The notes under the pieces: model-generated
Databases searched by the model: none
The model's input: only the letters and a program-made list of their open reading frames with translations
What the model was told of the DNA's origin: nothing
Assembly (NCBI RefSeq): GCF_020859565.1
Contig: NZ_JAJHUO010000029.1
Location: 1-64,000, forward strand
DNA length: 64,000 bases
Origin: Saccharothrix luteola
GTDB lineage: Bacteria; Actinomycetota; Actinomycetes; Mycobacteriales; Pseudonocardiaceae
Direction of reading: 5' to 3'
Shown here: positions 15,343-23,861 of the stretch, piece by piece
Position numbering within the stretch: the stretch's first letter is position 1
Layout: each line of letters opens with the position of its first letter
Made by a program: the position numbers and the translations under genes

Positions 15343-17202
15343 ATGCGCAGCGCGATGCGGGCGTCGGACGCGCCGACGGCGGTGCGGCGCGGGACGTTTC
15401 GGCGGGTGTTGGGGTTCGCTGGGCCGCACCGGGCGAAGTTGGTCGTGTTCCTGCTGCTCACGGTCGTCTCGGCGGTGCTCGCGGTCAGCACGCCGGTGTT
15501 GGCGGGACGCGTGGTGGACGCGATCGTCGGCGGCCGGGACGTGTCCGTGGTCGTGTGGTTGGCCGTGGTGATCGCCGCAATCGCGGTGGTGGACGCCGCA
15601 CTCGGGCTGGTCGAGCGGTGGCAGTCGGCGCGGATCGGGGAAGGACTCATCCACGACCTGCGGCGCGCCGTGTACGAGCACGTGCAGCGCATGCCCATCG
15701 CGTTCTTCACCCGAACGCGCACCGGCGCGTTGGTCAGCCGGCTGAACAACGACGTGATCGGCGCGCAGCGGGCGTTCACCTCGACGCTCTCCGGCGTGGT
15801 CACCAATGTCATCCAACTGGGGCTCTCCCTAGGCGTGATGTTCACCCTTTCGTGGCAGGTGACCGCGCTCGCCCTGGTGTTGCTGCCCGTGTTCGTGATC
15901 CCCGCACGGCGCATGGGCAACCGGATGGCGGACCTCCAGCGCGAAGCCTCGACCCTGAACGCGGGCATGACCACCCAGATGACCGAGCGGTTCTCCGCAC
16001 CGGGCGCGACGCTGGTGAAGCTGTTCGGCCGACCGGAGGCCGAGAGCGCCGAGTTCGGCGAACGGGCCGCGCGCGTCCGCGACATCGGCGTCCGCACGGC
16101 GATGGCGACCCGCTGGTTCATGACCGGCCTGACCCTGGTCTCCGCCCTCGCCCAAGCCCTGGTCTACGGCCTCGGCGGCTACCTCGCGCTGACCGGCGAG
16201 CTGGCCGCGGGCACCGTCGTCTCGCTCGCGCTCCTGCTGACCCGCCTCTACTCGCCGCTCACCGCCCTCGCCAACGCGCGGGTCGACGTGATGACCGCGC
16301 TCGTGTCGTTCGAACGCGTCTTCGAAGTCCTCGACCTCAAGCCGGTGATCGCCGAACCGGACCAACCGCGCCGCGTGCCCGACGGCCCGGTGTCCGTCGA
16401 GTTCGACGACGTCCGGTTCGCCTACCCGGCGGCGGACAAGGTCTCACTGGCCTCATTGGAATCAGTGGCCACATTGGACACACGCGGCGGCGACAAGGTG
16501 TTGCACGGCATCAGCTTCCGCGCCGAGCCCGGTCAGCTCGTGGCTCTCGTCGGGTCGTCCGGCGCGGGCAAGTCGACCATCGCATCGCTCGTGCCGCGGC
16601 TCTACGACACCGACTCCGGCGCGGTCCGGCTGTCCGGGGTGGACGTCCGCGAGCTGGCGTTCGACTCGATCCGCAAGACCGTCGGCGTCGTCACCCAGGA
16701 CGGTCACCTGTTCCACGACACGATCCGCGCGAACCTGGCCTACCCGCGACCGGAGGCGACCGAGGACGAGCTGTGGGACGCGTTGCGCCGCGCCCGCCTG
16801 GACCACCTCGTCGAATCACTGCCCGACGGCCTCGACACCGTGGTGGGCGAGCGCGGCTACCGGCTCTCCGGCGGCGAACGGCAGCGGCTCACCATCGCCC
16901 GGCTGCTCCTGGCCCGGCCGCGCGTGGTCATCCTGGACGAGGCGACCGCGCACCTGGACTCCGAGTCGGAGGCCGCGGTGCAGGTCGCGCTGACCGAGGC
17001 GTTGCGCGGCCGGACGGCGCTGGTGATCGCGCACCGGCTGTCGACGATCCGCGCGGCCGACCAGATCCTGGTCGTGGAGGCCGGACGCGTGGTGGAACGC
17101 GGCACGCACGCCGAACTCCTGGCCGCCGAGGGGCGCTACGCCGAGCTGTACCGCACGCAGTTCGACGAAGCGCCCGCCGCGGACCTGGAGACCGCCGTCT
17201 GA
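15343..17202 (+). CDS. ABC transporter, fused permease/ATP-binding subunit
   Basis: 619 residues from ATG 15343 (GGGG 7 nt upstream; GTG 15322 is an in-frame alternative). An N-terminal six-helix exporter domain (about 25-315) is followed by the nucleotide-binding domain with Walker A GSSGAGKST, Q-loop TQDGHLF, signature LSGGERQR, Walker B VVILDEATAHLD and H-loop IAHRLST. This is a type IV exporter half-transporter acting as homodimer or heterodimer; no partner gene lies next to it. The substrate (lipid, drug or peptide) is unknown. It is convergent with the PBP gene. Confidence 0.9.
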   Translation: MRSAMRASDAPTAVRRGTFRRVLGFAGPHRAKLVVFLLLTVVSAVLAVSTPVLAGRVVDAIVGGRDVSVVVWLAVVIAAIAVVDAALGLVERWQSARIGEGLIHDLRRAVYEHVQRMPIAFFTRTRTGALVSRLNNDVIGAQRAFTSTLSGVVTNVIQLGLSLGVMFTLSWQVTALALVLLPVFVIPARRMGNRMADLQREASTLNAGMTTQMTERFSAPGATLVKLFGRPEAESAEFGERAARVRDIGVRTAMATRWFMTGLTLVSALAQALVYGLGGYLALTGELAAGTVVSLALLLTRLYSPLTALANARVDVMTALVSFERVFEVLDLKPVIAEPDQPRRVPDGPVSVEFDDVRFAYPAADKVSLASLESVATLDTRGGDKVLHGISFRAEPGQLVALVGSSGAGKSTIASLVPRLYDTDSGAVRLSGVDVRELAFDSIRKTVGVVTQDGHLFHDTIRANLAYPRPEATEDELWDALRRARLDHLVESLPDGLDTVVGERGYRLSGGERQRLTIARLLLARPRVVILDEATAHLDSESEAAVQVALTEALRGRTALVIAHRLSTIRAADQILVVEAGRVVERGTHAELLAAEGRYAELYRTQFDEAPAADLETAV

Positions 17203-17241
17203 CCACGCCCCGTGGTGATCACGTGTCGCCTGAACGTGCCG

Positions 17242-18813
17242 CTAGAGGCCACCGAGGAACGTGCCGGTGGCGGCCACCGCGACCTTGGACGAGCCGCCGT
17301 TCACCACCAGCACGGCGAACGCCAGGTCACCCCGGTACCCGATGAACCAGCCGTGCGACCGCGTGCCGTCACCGAACTGGGCGGTGCCGGTCTTGCCGCG
17401 CACGGCACCGTAGCCGGCCAGTTCGCGCGCCGTGCCGCTGGTCACGACCTCGGCCATCATCGAGCGCAACGCCCCCGCCACCCCACCGGGCAACGCCGCC
17501 GGCGCCTGGCCCTCGGTCGGGATCTCGCGGATCAGCTGCGGCACGGGCGTGCGCCCGTTGGCGACCGTGGCCGCGACCAGCGCCATGCCGAACGGCGTCG
17601 CCTGCATCTCGCCCTGGCCGATGCCCGCCTCCACCCTGGCCGGCACGGACTCGGCGGGCGGGATCTTGCCGGTGTTCGTGGTGATGCCCGCGACCGTGAA
17701 GTCCGACGCCAGCCCGAAGTACGCGGCGGCCTGGGGCAGCGCCGTCGCGGGCATGCTCGCCGCGAGCTGGCTGAAGCTGGTGTTGCACGACGCCGCGAAC
17801 GCCCGGTGCAACGGCACCGTGCCCAGCTCGAACGAGTCGTCGTTGGTGATCTGCCGGGTGCCGATGGTCGCCTTGCCCGGGCACGCCACCGGCGTGTCCG
17901 CCGTCGCCAGGCCACCGGTCATCGCCGCCGTCGCCGTGACGACCTTGAACGTCGACCCCGGCTCGTAGCGGCCGTAGAGCGCGAGCGGGTCGTTGCCGGT
18001 GGCCGCGTTCTGCGCCACCGCCAGGATCTCGCCGGTCGACGGCTGGAGTGCCACCAGCATCGCCTGTTGGCCGCCCACCTGGTCGACCGCGGCCTGCGCG
18101 GCGGCCTGCGTCTTCGGGTCCAGCGTGACCGTCATCGACTGCGCGGCCTGCGCCTTCTGCTCCTGCAGCACGGCGACCGCCGTCCCGGCCGCGTCCACGA
18201 CGGCGACCTGCCACCCCGGCGTGCCCTTCACCGTGCCGACGGCCTGCCGCACCGAGTTCATCACCACGGGTGCGAAGTCAGGCGGCACCGGCCGACCCGT
18301 GCGGTCGAACAGCTCGCCGTCCGCGGGCGTCGTGGTGTAGGCCAGGCTCTGGCCCTCGGCGAGCTGCGGGTGCAGCACGGACGGCGACCAGTGCACGCGC
18401 CACCGGTCGTCGACCAGTCGCAGCTCGACCTTGGTCGCGTACTTGAGCGGGACGCCGCCCGGCAACGTCCACGTGACGTTGGCGTCCACCTCGGCCGTCG
18501 TGACGCCGTCGACGACCTGCGGCAATCGGCCGAGCTGCGCCTGGAACGACGCGCCCGGCATGCCCTGCTGGGTGCGGGCGATCACCGCGCCGGCGACGTC
18601 CGCCGCGTCGGTGACCGCCGCCGCCTGTCCCGCCTGGCCGGACGCCATCGCGGTGAAGAACTGCTGGGCGACGACGCCCGGAGCCACTCGTTCGGGTTGC
18701 TTCTCGGCCACGGGGTCGTCGCCCGACCACAGCACCAGCACGCCCGCGACGATCGCCGTGACCGCCGCGGCGCCCCCACCTGCCAACACCCAGCGTTTCG
18801 TATTCTTGTTCAC
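17242..18813 (-). CDS. penicillin-binding transpeptidase with NTF2-like N-terminal domain
   Basis: 523 residues. A membrane anchor (about 8-29) is followed by an NTF2/MecA-N-like domain (45-155), a dimerisation segment and a transpeptidase domain with STFK (287-290), SCN (342-344) and KTG (474-476). It is a class B PBP that cross-links peptidoglycan outside the membrane, resembling the Rv2864c (PbpLipo) type in domain order. All three catalytic motifs are intact. It lies in a run of cell-wall genes but has its own promoter region, 60 bp from the co-directional sugar-enzyme gene. Confidence 0.88.
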   Translation of the reverse strand: MNKNTKRWVLAGGGAAAVTAIVAGVLVLWSGDDPVAEKQPERVAPGVVAQQFFTAMASGQAGQAAAVTDAADVAGAVIARTQQGMPGASFQAQLGRLPQVVDGVTTAEVDANVTWTLPGGVPLKYATKVELRLVDDRWRVHWSPSVLHPQLAEGQSLAYTTTPADGELFDRTGRPVPPDFAPVVMNSVRQAVGTVKGTPGWQVAVVDAAGTAVAVLQEQKAQAAQSMTVTLDPKTQAAAQAAVDQVGGQQAMLVALQPSTGEILAVAQNAATGNDPLALYGRYEPGSTFKVVTATAAMTGGLATADTPVACPGKATIGTRQITNDDSFELGTVPLHRAFAASCNTSFSQLAASMPATALPQAAAYFGLASDFTVAGITTNTGKIPPAESVPARVEAGIGQGEMQATPFGMALVAATVANGRTPVPQLIREIPTEGQAPAALPGGVAGALRSMMAEVVTSGTARELAGYGAVRGKTGTAQFGDGTRSHGWFIGYRGDLAFAVLVVNGGSSKVAVAATGTFLGGL

Positions 18814-18873
18814 GAATTCCCCCCTTGGTGCCGGAGATTAACCCGGACGTGTGGAGAATTCGTGAAAGCCGAC

Positions 18874-19614
18874 TCAGCCCAGCTGCGGCACCCGCGTCTG
18901 GTACTTGCGCAGCAGGTCGGCGTTGGCCGCGTCGCCGCCCTCGACGTTCGCGCTGCGCCACAGCGGCAGCGGCACGTCCGCCTCGGAGGCCTTGTCGAAC
19001 AGGCGCACCATCAGCAGGTTCCACAGGAACGCGGTCGCGATCGTGGACACGGCGGCGGTGACGGGGTTCGCGAGGGGGTAGGTCGCGTCGCCGGGCGGCA
19101 CCATGTTGTCCAGCACCACGGTGGCGTTCTCGGCGAGCGTGGTGCCCGCACGGCGCGGTGCGAGCGCGCTCGCCGCGACCGACGTCACCGCGACCACGGG
19201 GCAGCCGGCGTCGGCCGCGAGCACGGCGAGTTCGACCGGGTAGGGGTTCACGCCGGAGGTGGAGAAGACGAACAGCACGTCGTGCGCGGCCAGGCCGGCT
19301 TCGCGCAGCACCTCGGCGGCGAGGCCGGAGCGGCGTTCGGCGGACGTGCTGCTCACCGCACCGTGCATGGGCAGCAGTTCGGGGTGGTAGATCGGGCGGA
19401 CGCAGGCGAGGCCGCCGGCGCGGTAGAACGTCTCGGCGACGGCGGCGAGGGAGTGGCCCGCGCCCGCCGTGAGCACCATGCCGTCCGCGCGGACGCTCGC
19501 CAGCACCAGTTCGGCCACGTCGTCCAAGGCCGCCGCGTTCTGCTGCTCCACCCTGGTGAGGTGGGTGCGCACGACGTCGCCGTAGTCGGTGTCGGTCACG
19601 GGCTCGGTCGTCAT
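18874..19614 (-). CDS. SIS-domain sugar-phosphate enzyme, candidate amino-sugar (NagS-like) protein
   Basis: 246 residues, ATG 19614 with GGAGG 5-6 nt upstream. Sugar isomerase (SIS) fold: TAGAGHSLAAVAE (about 48-60) for phosphosugar binding and VLFVFSTSGVNPYPVE (about 112-127). The length and pattern recall the streptomycete SIS protein SCO4393 (NagS), reported to act on N-acetylglucosamine-6-phosphate. The gene is preceded by a DasR-like operator (19625-19640), which supports an amino-sugar role, and is divergent from a DeoR-family regulator. Exact reaction is inferred, not shown. Confidence 0.7.
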   Translation of the reverse strand: MTTEPVTDTDYGDVVRTHLTRVEQQNAAALDDVAELVLASVRADGMVLTAGAGHSLAAVAETFYRAGGLACVRPIYHPELLPMHGAVSSTSAERRSGLAAEVLREAGLAAHDVLFVFSTSGVNPYPVELAVLAADAGCPVVAVTSVAASALAPRRAGTTLAENATVVLDNMVPPGDATYPLANPVTAAVSTIATAFLWNLLMVRLFDKASEADVPLPLWRSANVEGGDAANADLLRKYQTRVPQLG

Positions 19615-19624
19615 GCGGTCCTCC

Positions 19625-19640
19625 AGTGGTCTATACCAAA
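19625..19640. promoter_or_regulatory. DasR-type operator (dre) before the SIS gene
   Basis: agtggtctataccaaa matches the dre consensus ACTGGTCTAGACCACT at 12 of 16 positions, with the half sites TGGTCTA/TACCA arranged as an inverted repeat. It lies 11 bp upstream of the SIS gene start, against the Shine-Dalgarno, where binding would block transcription. Confidence 0.6.
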
Positions 19641-19717
19641 CGGTGCCGGTGCCAAGTCCTACCGGATCGTCCCATCACCCGCCAGGGTGTTGACCACCGA
19701 ACATTCCCGGTGTTCAA

Positions 19718-20482
19718 ATGAACGCCATGGACGTGTCCTGGCGTCACGAGAAGATCCTCCACCGCTTGCAGGGCGGCGAGCGGGTGTCCGTCGGCATCCT
19801 GGCGGAACTGGTGGGCACGTCGGAGATGACGGTGCGGCGCGACCTCGACGTGCTGGAGCGGGAAGGGTTGCTCCGGCGGGTGCGCGGTGCGGCGGTGAGC
19901 ATGTTGACGGGGGAGGAGACGCCTTACGCGGCACGGTCGCGGCAGCGGCTGGAGGCGAAGCGGCGGATCGGTGGCGCGGTGGCCGGTCTGCTGGACGACG
20001 GCGAGACCGTGGTGCTCGACGGCGGCAGCACCACGGTGGAGGTGGCACGGCGGCTGATCGACCGGCGGCTGACCGTGCTGCCGCTGTCGTTGCACTCGGC
20101 GGACGAGCTGCGGGGGGCGGAGCAGGTGCGGATGGTGTTGCCGGGCGGCGACATCCGGCCCGGTGAGCTGGCGTTCGTCGGGCCGTTGACCGAGCACGCG
20201 TTCGAGGTGATGCGGTTCGACACGATGGTGCTCGGCAGCTGCGGGCTGAGCGCGCGCAACGGTGTGTCGGCGCACGACCTGGCCGAGGGTGCGGTGAAGA
20301 AGGCGGCGGTCGAGGCGTCGGCGCGGGTGATCGCGGCGATCGACAGCTCGAAGTTCGGGCGCACCGCGTTCGGCCGGGTGTGCCCGGTGGACGAGATCGA
20401 CGTGCTGGTCACCGACTCCGACGCGCCGGAGGAGGAGGTGAGCCGGATTCGTGAGGCCGGGGTGGAGGTGAGGCTCGTCTGA
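19718..20482 (+). CDS. DeoR/GlpR-family transcriptional regulator
   Basis: 254 residues, ATG 19718 (ATG 19727 also possible). The N-terminal DeoR HTH (VSVGILAELVGTSEMTVRRDLDVLEREGLLRRVRG) is at about 24-58, followed by the sugar-phosphate-binding DeoRC domain (DGGSTTVEVA, GSCGLSARNGVSAHD, AIDSSKFGR). It probably responds to a sugar phosphate and controls the divergent SIS gene and itself. A short inverted pair GAACA-N7-TGTTC (19699-19715) lies directly before the start and is a candidate auto-operator. Confidence 0.85.
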   Translation: MNAMDVSWRHEKILHRLQGGERVSVGILAELVGTSEMTVRRDLDVLEREGLLRRVRGAAVSMLTGEETPYAARSRQRLEAKRRIGGAVAGLLDDGETVVLDGGSTTVEVARRLIDRRLTVLPLSLHSADELRGAEQVRMVLPGGDIRPGELAFVGPLTEHAFEVMRFDTMVLGSCGLSARNGVSAHDLAEGAVKKAAVEASARVIAAIDSSKFGRTAFGRVCPVDEIDVLVTDSDAPEEEVSRIREAGVEVRLV

Positions 20483-20485
20483 CGC

Positions 20486-20803
20486 TCACGCTTCGGCCAG
20501 TGGGGCGGCGCGGTGGGGGCGGCAGGCGGGTCGGGCCGGCGCTGTTCGTCGGGTACGGGGCGGCGTCGCCGTTGCCGGGGCCGGCCGGGAGCCGTGGGCG
20601 TCGTTCGCGGGGCTCGCGGCGTGGGGCGGATGGTCGGGGTGGTCCGGGGCGTGGGCGGCGGGTGCTGGGCGGCGGGGTGGGATCCAGGAGTGGGTCCGGG
20701 TGGGCTTCAGGAAGAGGGGTCCGGGTGGCGGGCTCCAGGGTGGGACCTGCGAGTGGGGTCCGGGTGGTGGCGGCAGGGGCGGGGTGGTTCGGCGCTCGGT
20801 CAT
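20486..20803 (-). CDS. short proline-rich reading frame after the leader, copy 2
   Basis: 105 codons from ATG 20803, beginning MTERRTTPPLPPPP, then Pro/Arg/Ala-rich with no recognisable domain. It starts at the same conserved ATG as the frame at 14990 and lies downstream of the inverted leader copy. In this copy an extra base places the upstream ATG (20839, MYGNTVTTPRLI) in frame, so the two are fused. Coding status is uncertain, as for copy 1. Confidence 0.35.
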   Translation of the reverse strand: MTERRTTPPLPPPPGPHSQVPPWSPPPGPLFLKPTRTHSWIPPRRPAPAAHAPDHPDHPPHAASPANDAHGSRPAPATATPPRTRRTAPARPACRPHRAAPLAEA

Positions 20804-20860
20804 AATCAACCGAGGTGTGGTAACAGTGTTTCCGTACATTTTCGGGCGATGATCACCCGA
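20791..20860 (-). repeat. conserved leader element, copy 2 (inverted)
   Basis: Reverse-complement counterpart of 14931-15000; the identical 23-bp core is at 20822-20844. Here the palindrome is extended (GG-AACA-TGTT-CC), but the outer TGTACG/CGTACA pair is not kept. It sits between the proline-rich frame and the end of the class A PBP gene. Confidence 0.7.
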
Positions 20861-20911
20861 TGGTGTGACGGCGGGTGGCTGGGGCAGGTGGTGATGGCGT
20901 GGCCGGCCCGG

Positions 20912-23044
20912 TCAGCGGCCACGATAGCGCGGTTCCACTGGGGGCAGGGGTTTTTCCGGCAGGTTGGCGTGGGCCTTGGTCATGAAGTCGAACCACGTCT
21001 TCGCGGGCAGGGTGCCGCCGTAGATGTCACCCTCGCCGCACAAGCGGGGCGGTCCGGCCTTCACGCAGATGCCGCGCGGCGACGTGCTGTCGTTGAACAC
21101 CTGCACCGCGCCGGCGTAGTCGGCCGTCGCGCCCAGGAACGCCGCGGACTTGTACTCCTCCGTCGTCCCGGTCTTCCCGAGCGCCGGCCGGGTCCACCCG
21201 AACTCCTTCGCCGCCGCGGCTGCGGTGCCGCGACCCTGGTCGTCCTCGCTCAACCCGACCGCCAGCGCGTTCGCCAACGGCTCCTCCACGGCCTGCTCGC
21301 ACGGCTGGTCGGCGTACCCCGTGTCCTTGCCGTGCCGGTCGGTGATCTTCATGATCGGGGTCGGCGGGCACCACACGCCGCCCGACATCAGGGTCGCCGC
21401 CACGTTCGCCAGTTCCAGCGTGCTGACCGGCGCCGGGCCGAGCGTGAACGACGCGTTCCCGGCCTCCTTGTAGAAGTCCGCCTGCGTCACCCGCAGTTCC
21501 TTCTGCTTCGACTTCGGGTCCGGCGGCACGCCCGCGATGTTCGTCGTCAACGTGTCCCGCATCCCCAGCCGGTACGCCATGTCGACCACCGAGTCCAACC
21601 CGACCCGCTCCTCCAGGATCACGAACGCCGTGTTCGGCGAGGTCGCCAGCGCCTCCTTCAACGGCATCCGGGGCGGGTAGCTGCCGTCGTGGTTGCGCAG
21701 GCAGTACCAGTACGTGAACGGCTCGCCGGTGCCCGGGCACCCCGGCGCGCCACCGCGGAACACGCGCGAGGTGTGCGAACCGGGCGACTCGACGATGCTC
21801 TCGATCCCGAGCCCGCCCTTCTCCAACGCCGCCGCGGCCGTGAACACCTTGTACACCGACCCCGCGCCGAACTTGTTCTCCACCGCGCTCGGCAGGTCGA
21901 ACTGCGTCTGGAACTGGTCCTTGTGCAGCCCGTAGTCCCGGTTGGCCGCCAGCGCCACCACCTCGTGCCGCTCCTTGCCCGGCCGCACGACCGCCGCCGT
22001 GTTCGCGATGCCCTCCGTCGTCTTCGGCACCTGCGCCTCGGCCGCCTGCTTCGCCTGCCGCGTGAGGTCGCGGTCCAGAGTGGTCTGGATCGTGTAGCCG
22101 CCGATCTTCAACTCGTTCAGCGAGTAACCGTTGCGGGTCAGGTGGTTGATCACGAACGAGCAGTAGAACCCGAACTCCACACCGGACCCGACGCACCCGG
22201 TCGACAGTGGACGGACCGGCGTGGCCAGGCCCAGCGGCGCGCGCTTGTGCACCTCGGCCTGCTCGTGCGACAGCTTGGCGTTCTCCACCATCAGGTCGAT
22301 GACCATGTTCCGCCGCTCGACCGCCTTGTCCGGCCGGGACTCCGGGTCGAGGAACGTCGGGCTGTTCACCATCCCGGCGAGCATCGCCGCCTGCGGCACG
22401 GTCAACACGTCCGGCGTGGTGTTGAAGTACGCCTGGGACGCCGCCGCGATGCCGTAGATCGTGCCGCCGAACGGCACCACGTCCAGGTACCGCGACAGGA
22501 TCTCGTCCTTGCTGAGCTGGGACTCCACGTGCACCGCGATGCGCGCCTCGCGCAGCTTGCGCGCGATCGTCTGCTCCTGCGCCTTCTTCTGCCCGCTGAC
22601 GTCCTCCCGCTCCAGCACGTGCACGAGGTGGTTCTTGACGTACTGCTGCGTGATCGTGGACGCGCCCTGCGTGGTGCTGCCCTCGGACTGGTTGCGCAGC
22701 GCGGCGCGCAGCGTGGCCAGCCAGTCGACGCCCTGGTGCTCGTAGAACCGGCGGTCCTCGGCGGACACCAGCGCGTCCTTCATGACCTGCGCGACCTTGT
22801 CCGGCGGCGTGAGCACGCGGTACTGGTCGTAGAGGTAGGCGAACGGGACGCCGTCCTTGTCCGTGATCGTCGTCATCAACGGCGGCGGGGAGTCCAGCAT
22901 GTTGACCGTGGTGGCCGCGACGTGGTCGCTCATCCGGTTGGACACCAGACCGACGGCGCCGACGACCGGGATCGCCACCCCGGCGAGCAGCACCCCGGCC
23001 ACCAGGCAGAGGCCGATGAGTTTCGCGAGGGAGGCGGTGCGCAT
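20912..23044 (-). CDS. class A penicillin-binding protein (transglycosylase/transpeptidase)
   Basis: About 710 residues from ATG 23044 (ATG 23089 also possible). One membrane anchor precedes a GT51 domain with EDRRFYEHQGVDW and GASTITQQYVKN, the catalytic Glu and its partner, then a transpeptidase domain with SVYK, SPN and KTGTTE. It both polymerises and cross-links peptidoglycan at the outer face of the membrane. It is a close paralogue of the 30626-32806 protein, with the same domain order and a Cys-rich insertion (LCGEGDIYGG near the end) in both. A long inverted-repeat gene neighbourhood follows it. Confidence 0.9.
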   Translation of the reverse strand: MRTASLAKLIGLCLVAGVLLAGVAIPVVGAVGLVSNRMSDHVAATTVNMLDSPPPLMTTITDKDGVPFAYLYDQYRVLTPPDKVAQVMKDALVSAEDRRFYEHQGVDWLATLRAALRNQSEGSTTQGASTITQQYVKNHLVHVLEREDVSGQKKAQEQTIARKLREARIAVHVESQLSKDEILSRYLDVVPFGGTIYGIAAASQAYFNTTPDVLTVPQAAMLAGMVNSPTFLDPESRPDKAVERRNMVIDLMVENAKLSHEQAEVHKRAPLGLATPVRPLSTGCVGSGVEFGFYCSFVINHLTRNGYSLNELKIGGYTIQTTLDRDLTRQAKQAAEAQVPKTTEGIANTAAVVRPGKERHEVVALAANRDYGLHKDQFQTQFDLPSAVENKFGAGSVYKVFTAAAALEKGGLGIESIVESPGSHTSRVFRGGAPGCPGTGEPFTYWYCLRNHDGSYPPRMPLKEALATSPNTAFVILEERVGLDSVVDMAYRLGMRDTLTTNIAGVPPDPKSKQKELRVTQADFYKEAGNASFTLGPAPVSTLELANVAATLMSGGVWCPPTPIMKITDRHGKDTGYADQPCEQAVEEPLANALAVGLSEDDQGRGTAAAAAKEFGWTRPALGKTGTTEEYKSAAFLGATADYAGAVQVFNDSTSPRGICVKAGPPRLCGEGDIYGGTLPAKTWFDFMTKAHANLPEKPLPPVEPRYRGR

Positions 23045-23169
23045 GACTGGGGAGTTACGCTCGGACGGGCGGCGGAAACACCGGTTCACCGCAACGTACG
23101 GACAATGGCGGTCCGGCGTTTAACCCGGCATTGTTCACCCGTTCGTGGACGTTTCTACTCACGGTCGCA

Positions 23170-23559
23170 CTACGCGGCGTCGGAGTGGGCGTCGGAGCGG
23201 GTGAAGGCGGCGCTGGCGAGGTCGGCCGCGTGCCGCATCGCGGCGGCGTGCAGCGCGGTCAGCGACAACGCGTCGGCCTGCGCCCCGGGATCGCCCTCGG
23301 TGGGCTCCAGCCTCGACTCGGCGGTCACGTAGACGACGCACTCGGCGGCCACGCTCAGCCGTCGCGCGAGGAACGCCACGGCCCTCATCAGCCGTTCCGC
23401 CTCGGCTTCGGTGATCGGCACGACCCGCGGCGGGTCCTCGTCGACGTCCTCGTCGACCTGCTGCCGACTGGCCCGGCACGCGAGGCCGCGGTCCCACAGG
23501 CCGGCCGCCTCGTGCAGTGATTCGATGAACGGCTCCCAATCCACCGGGGTCGAGGTCAT
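23170..23559 (-). CDS. unknown helical protein
   Basis: 129 residues from ATG 23559, chosen for AAGGTGAG upstream; a longer frame runs to 23676 but lacks a good start signal. The protein is alpha-helical, with an acidic segment (VDEDVDEDPP) and a repeated Ala/Leu pattern, ending AHSDAA. No domain recognised. It is divergent from the GH25 gene and next to the class A PBP gene, without clear functional link. Confidence 0.55.
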   Translation of the reverse strand: MTSTPVDWEPFIESLHEAAGLWDRGLACRASRQQVDEDVDEDPPRVVPITEAEAERLMRAVAFLARRLSVAAECVVYVTAESRLEPTEGDPGAQADALSLTALHAAAMRHAADLASAAFTRSDAHSDAA

Positions 23560-23604
23560 GGTTCTCACCTTCTGTGCGTCGCGCTCATCGGGTGAGTGCC
23601 CCCG

Positions 23605-23617
23605 GAAGTGGCACTTC
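23605..23617. promoter_or_regulatory. palindrome between the unknown gene and the GH25 gene
   Basis: GAAGTG-G-CACTTC is a perfect 13-bp palindrome in a ~300-bp divergent region. The same region has two copies of AATTGATC (about 23642 and 23668). Either may be an operator. Confidence 0.3.
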
Positions 23618-23861
23618 ATGCCGGCTTTCCCGGCGGCCGAGGAATTGATCGTCACCGACGCGCACCAATTGATCACGCGCCGTGCCGCGAAAGACGGCTT
23701 CTGTCATTCGTTCAGGTGGAAACAACATCTTCAGGTTGTCCTGGCACGAGTGGTGGTAGCCGTTCGAGCAGAAAGCCACGGCCGCGGTCGGCGCCGAGCC
23801 GCCGCGAGTCGCCTGGTCGAGCACGGCTCCGCCGAGGCGGGGTGACGGGGAGGGAAGTCCA

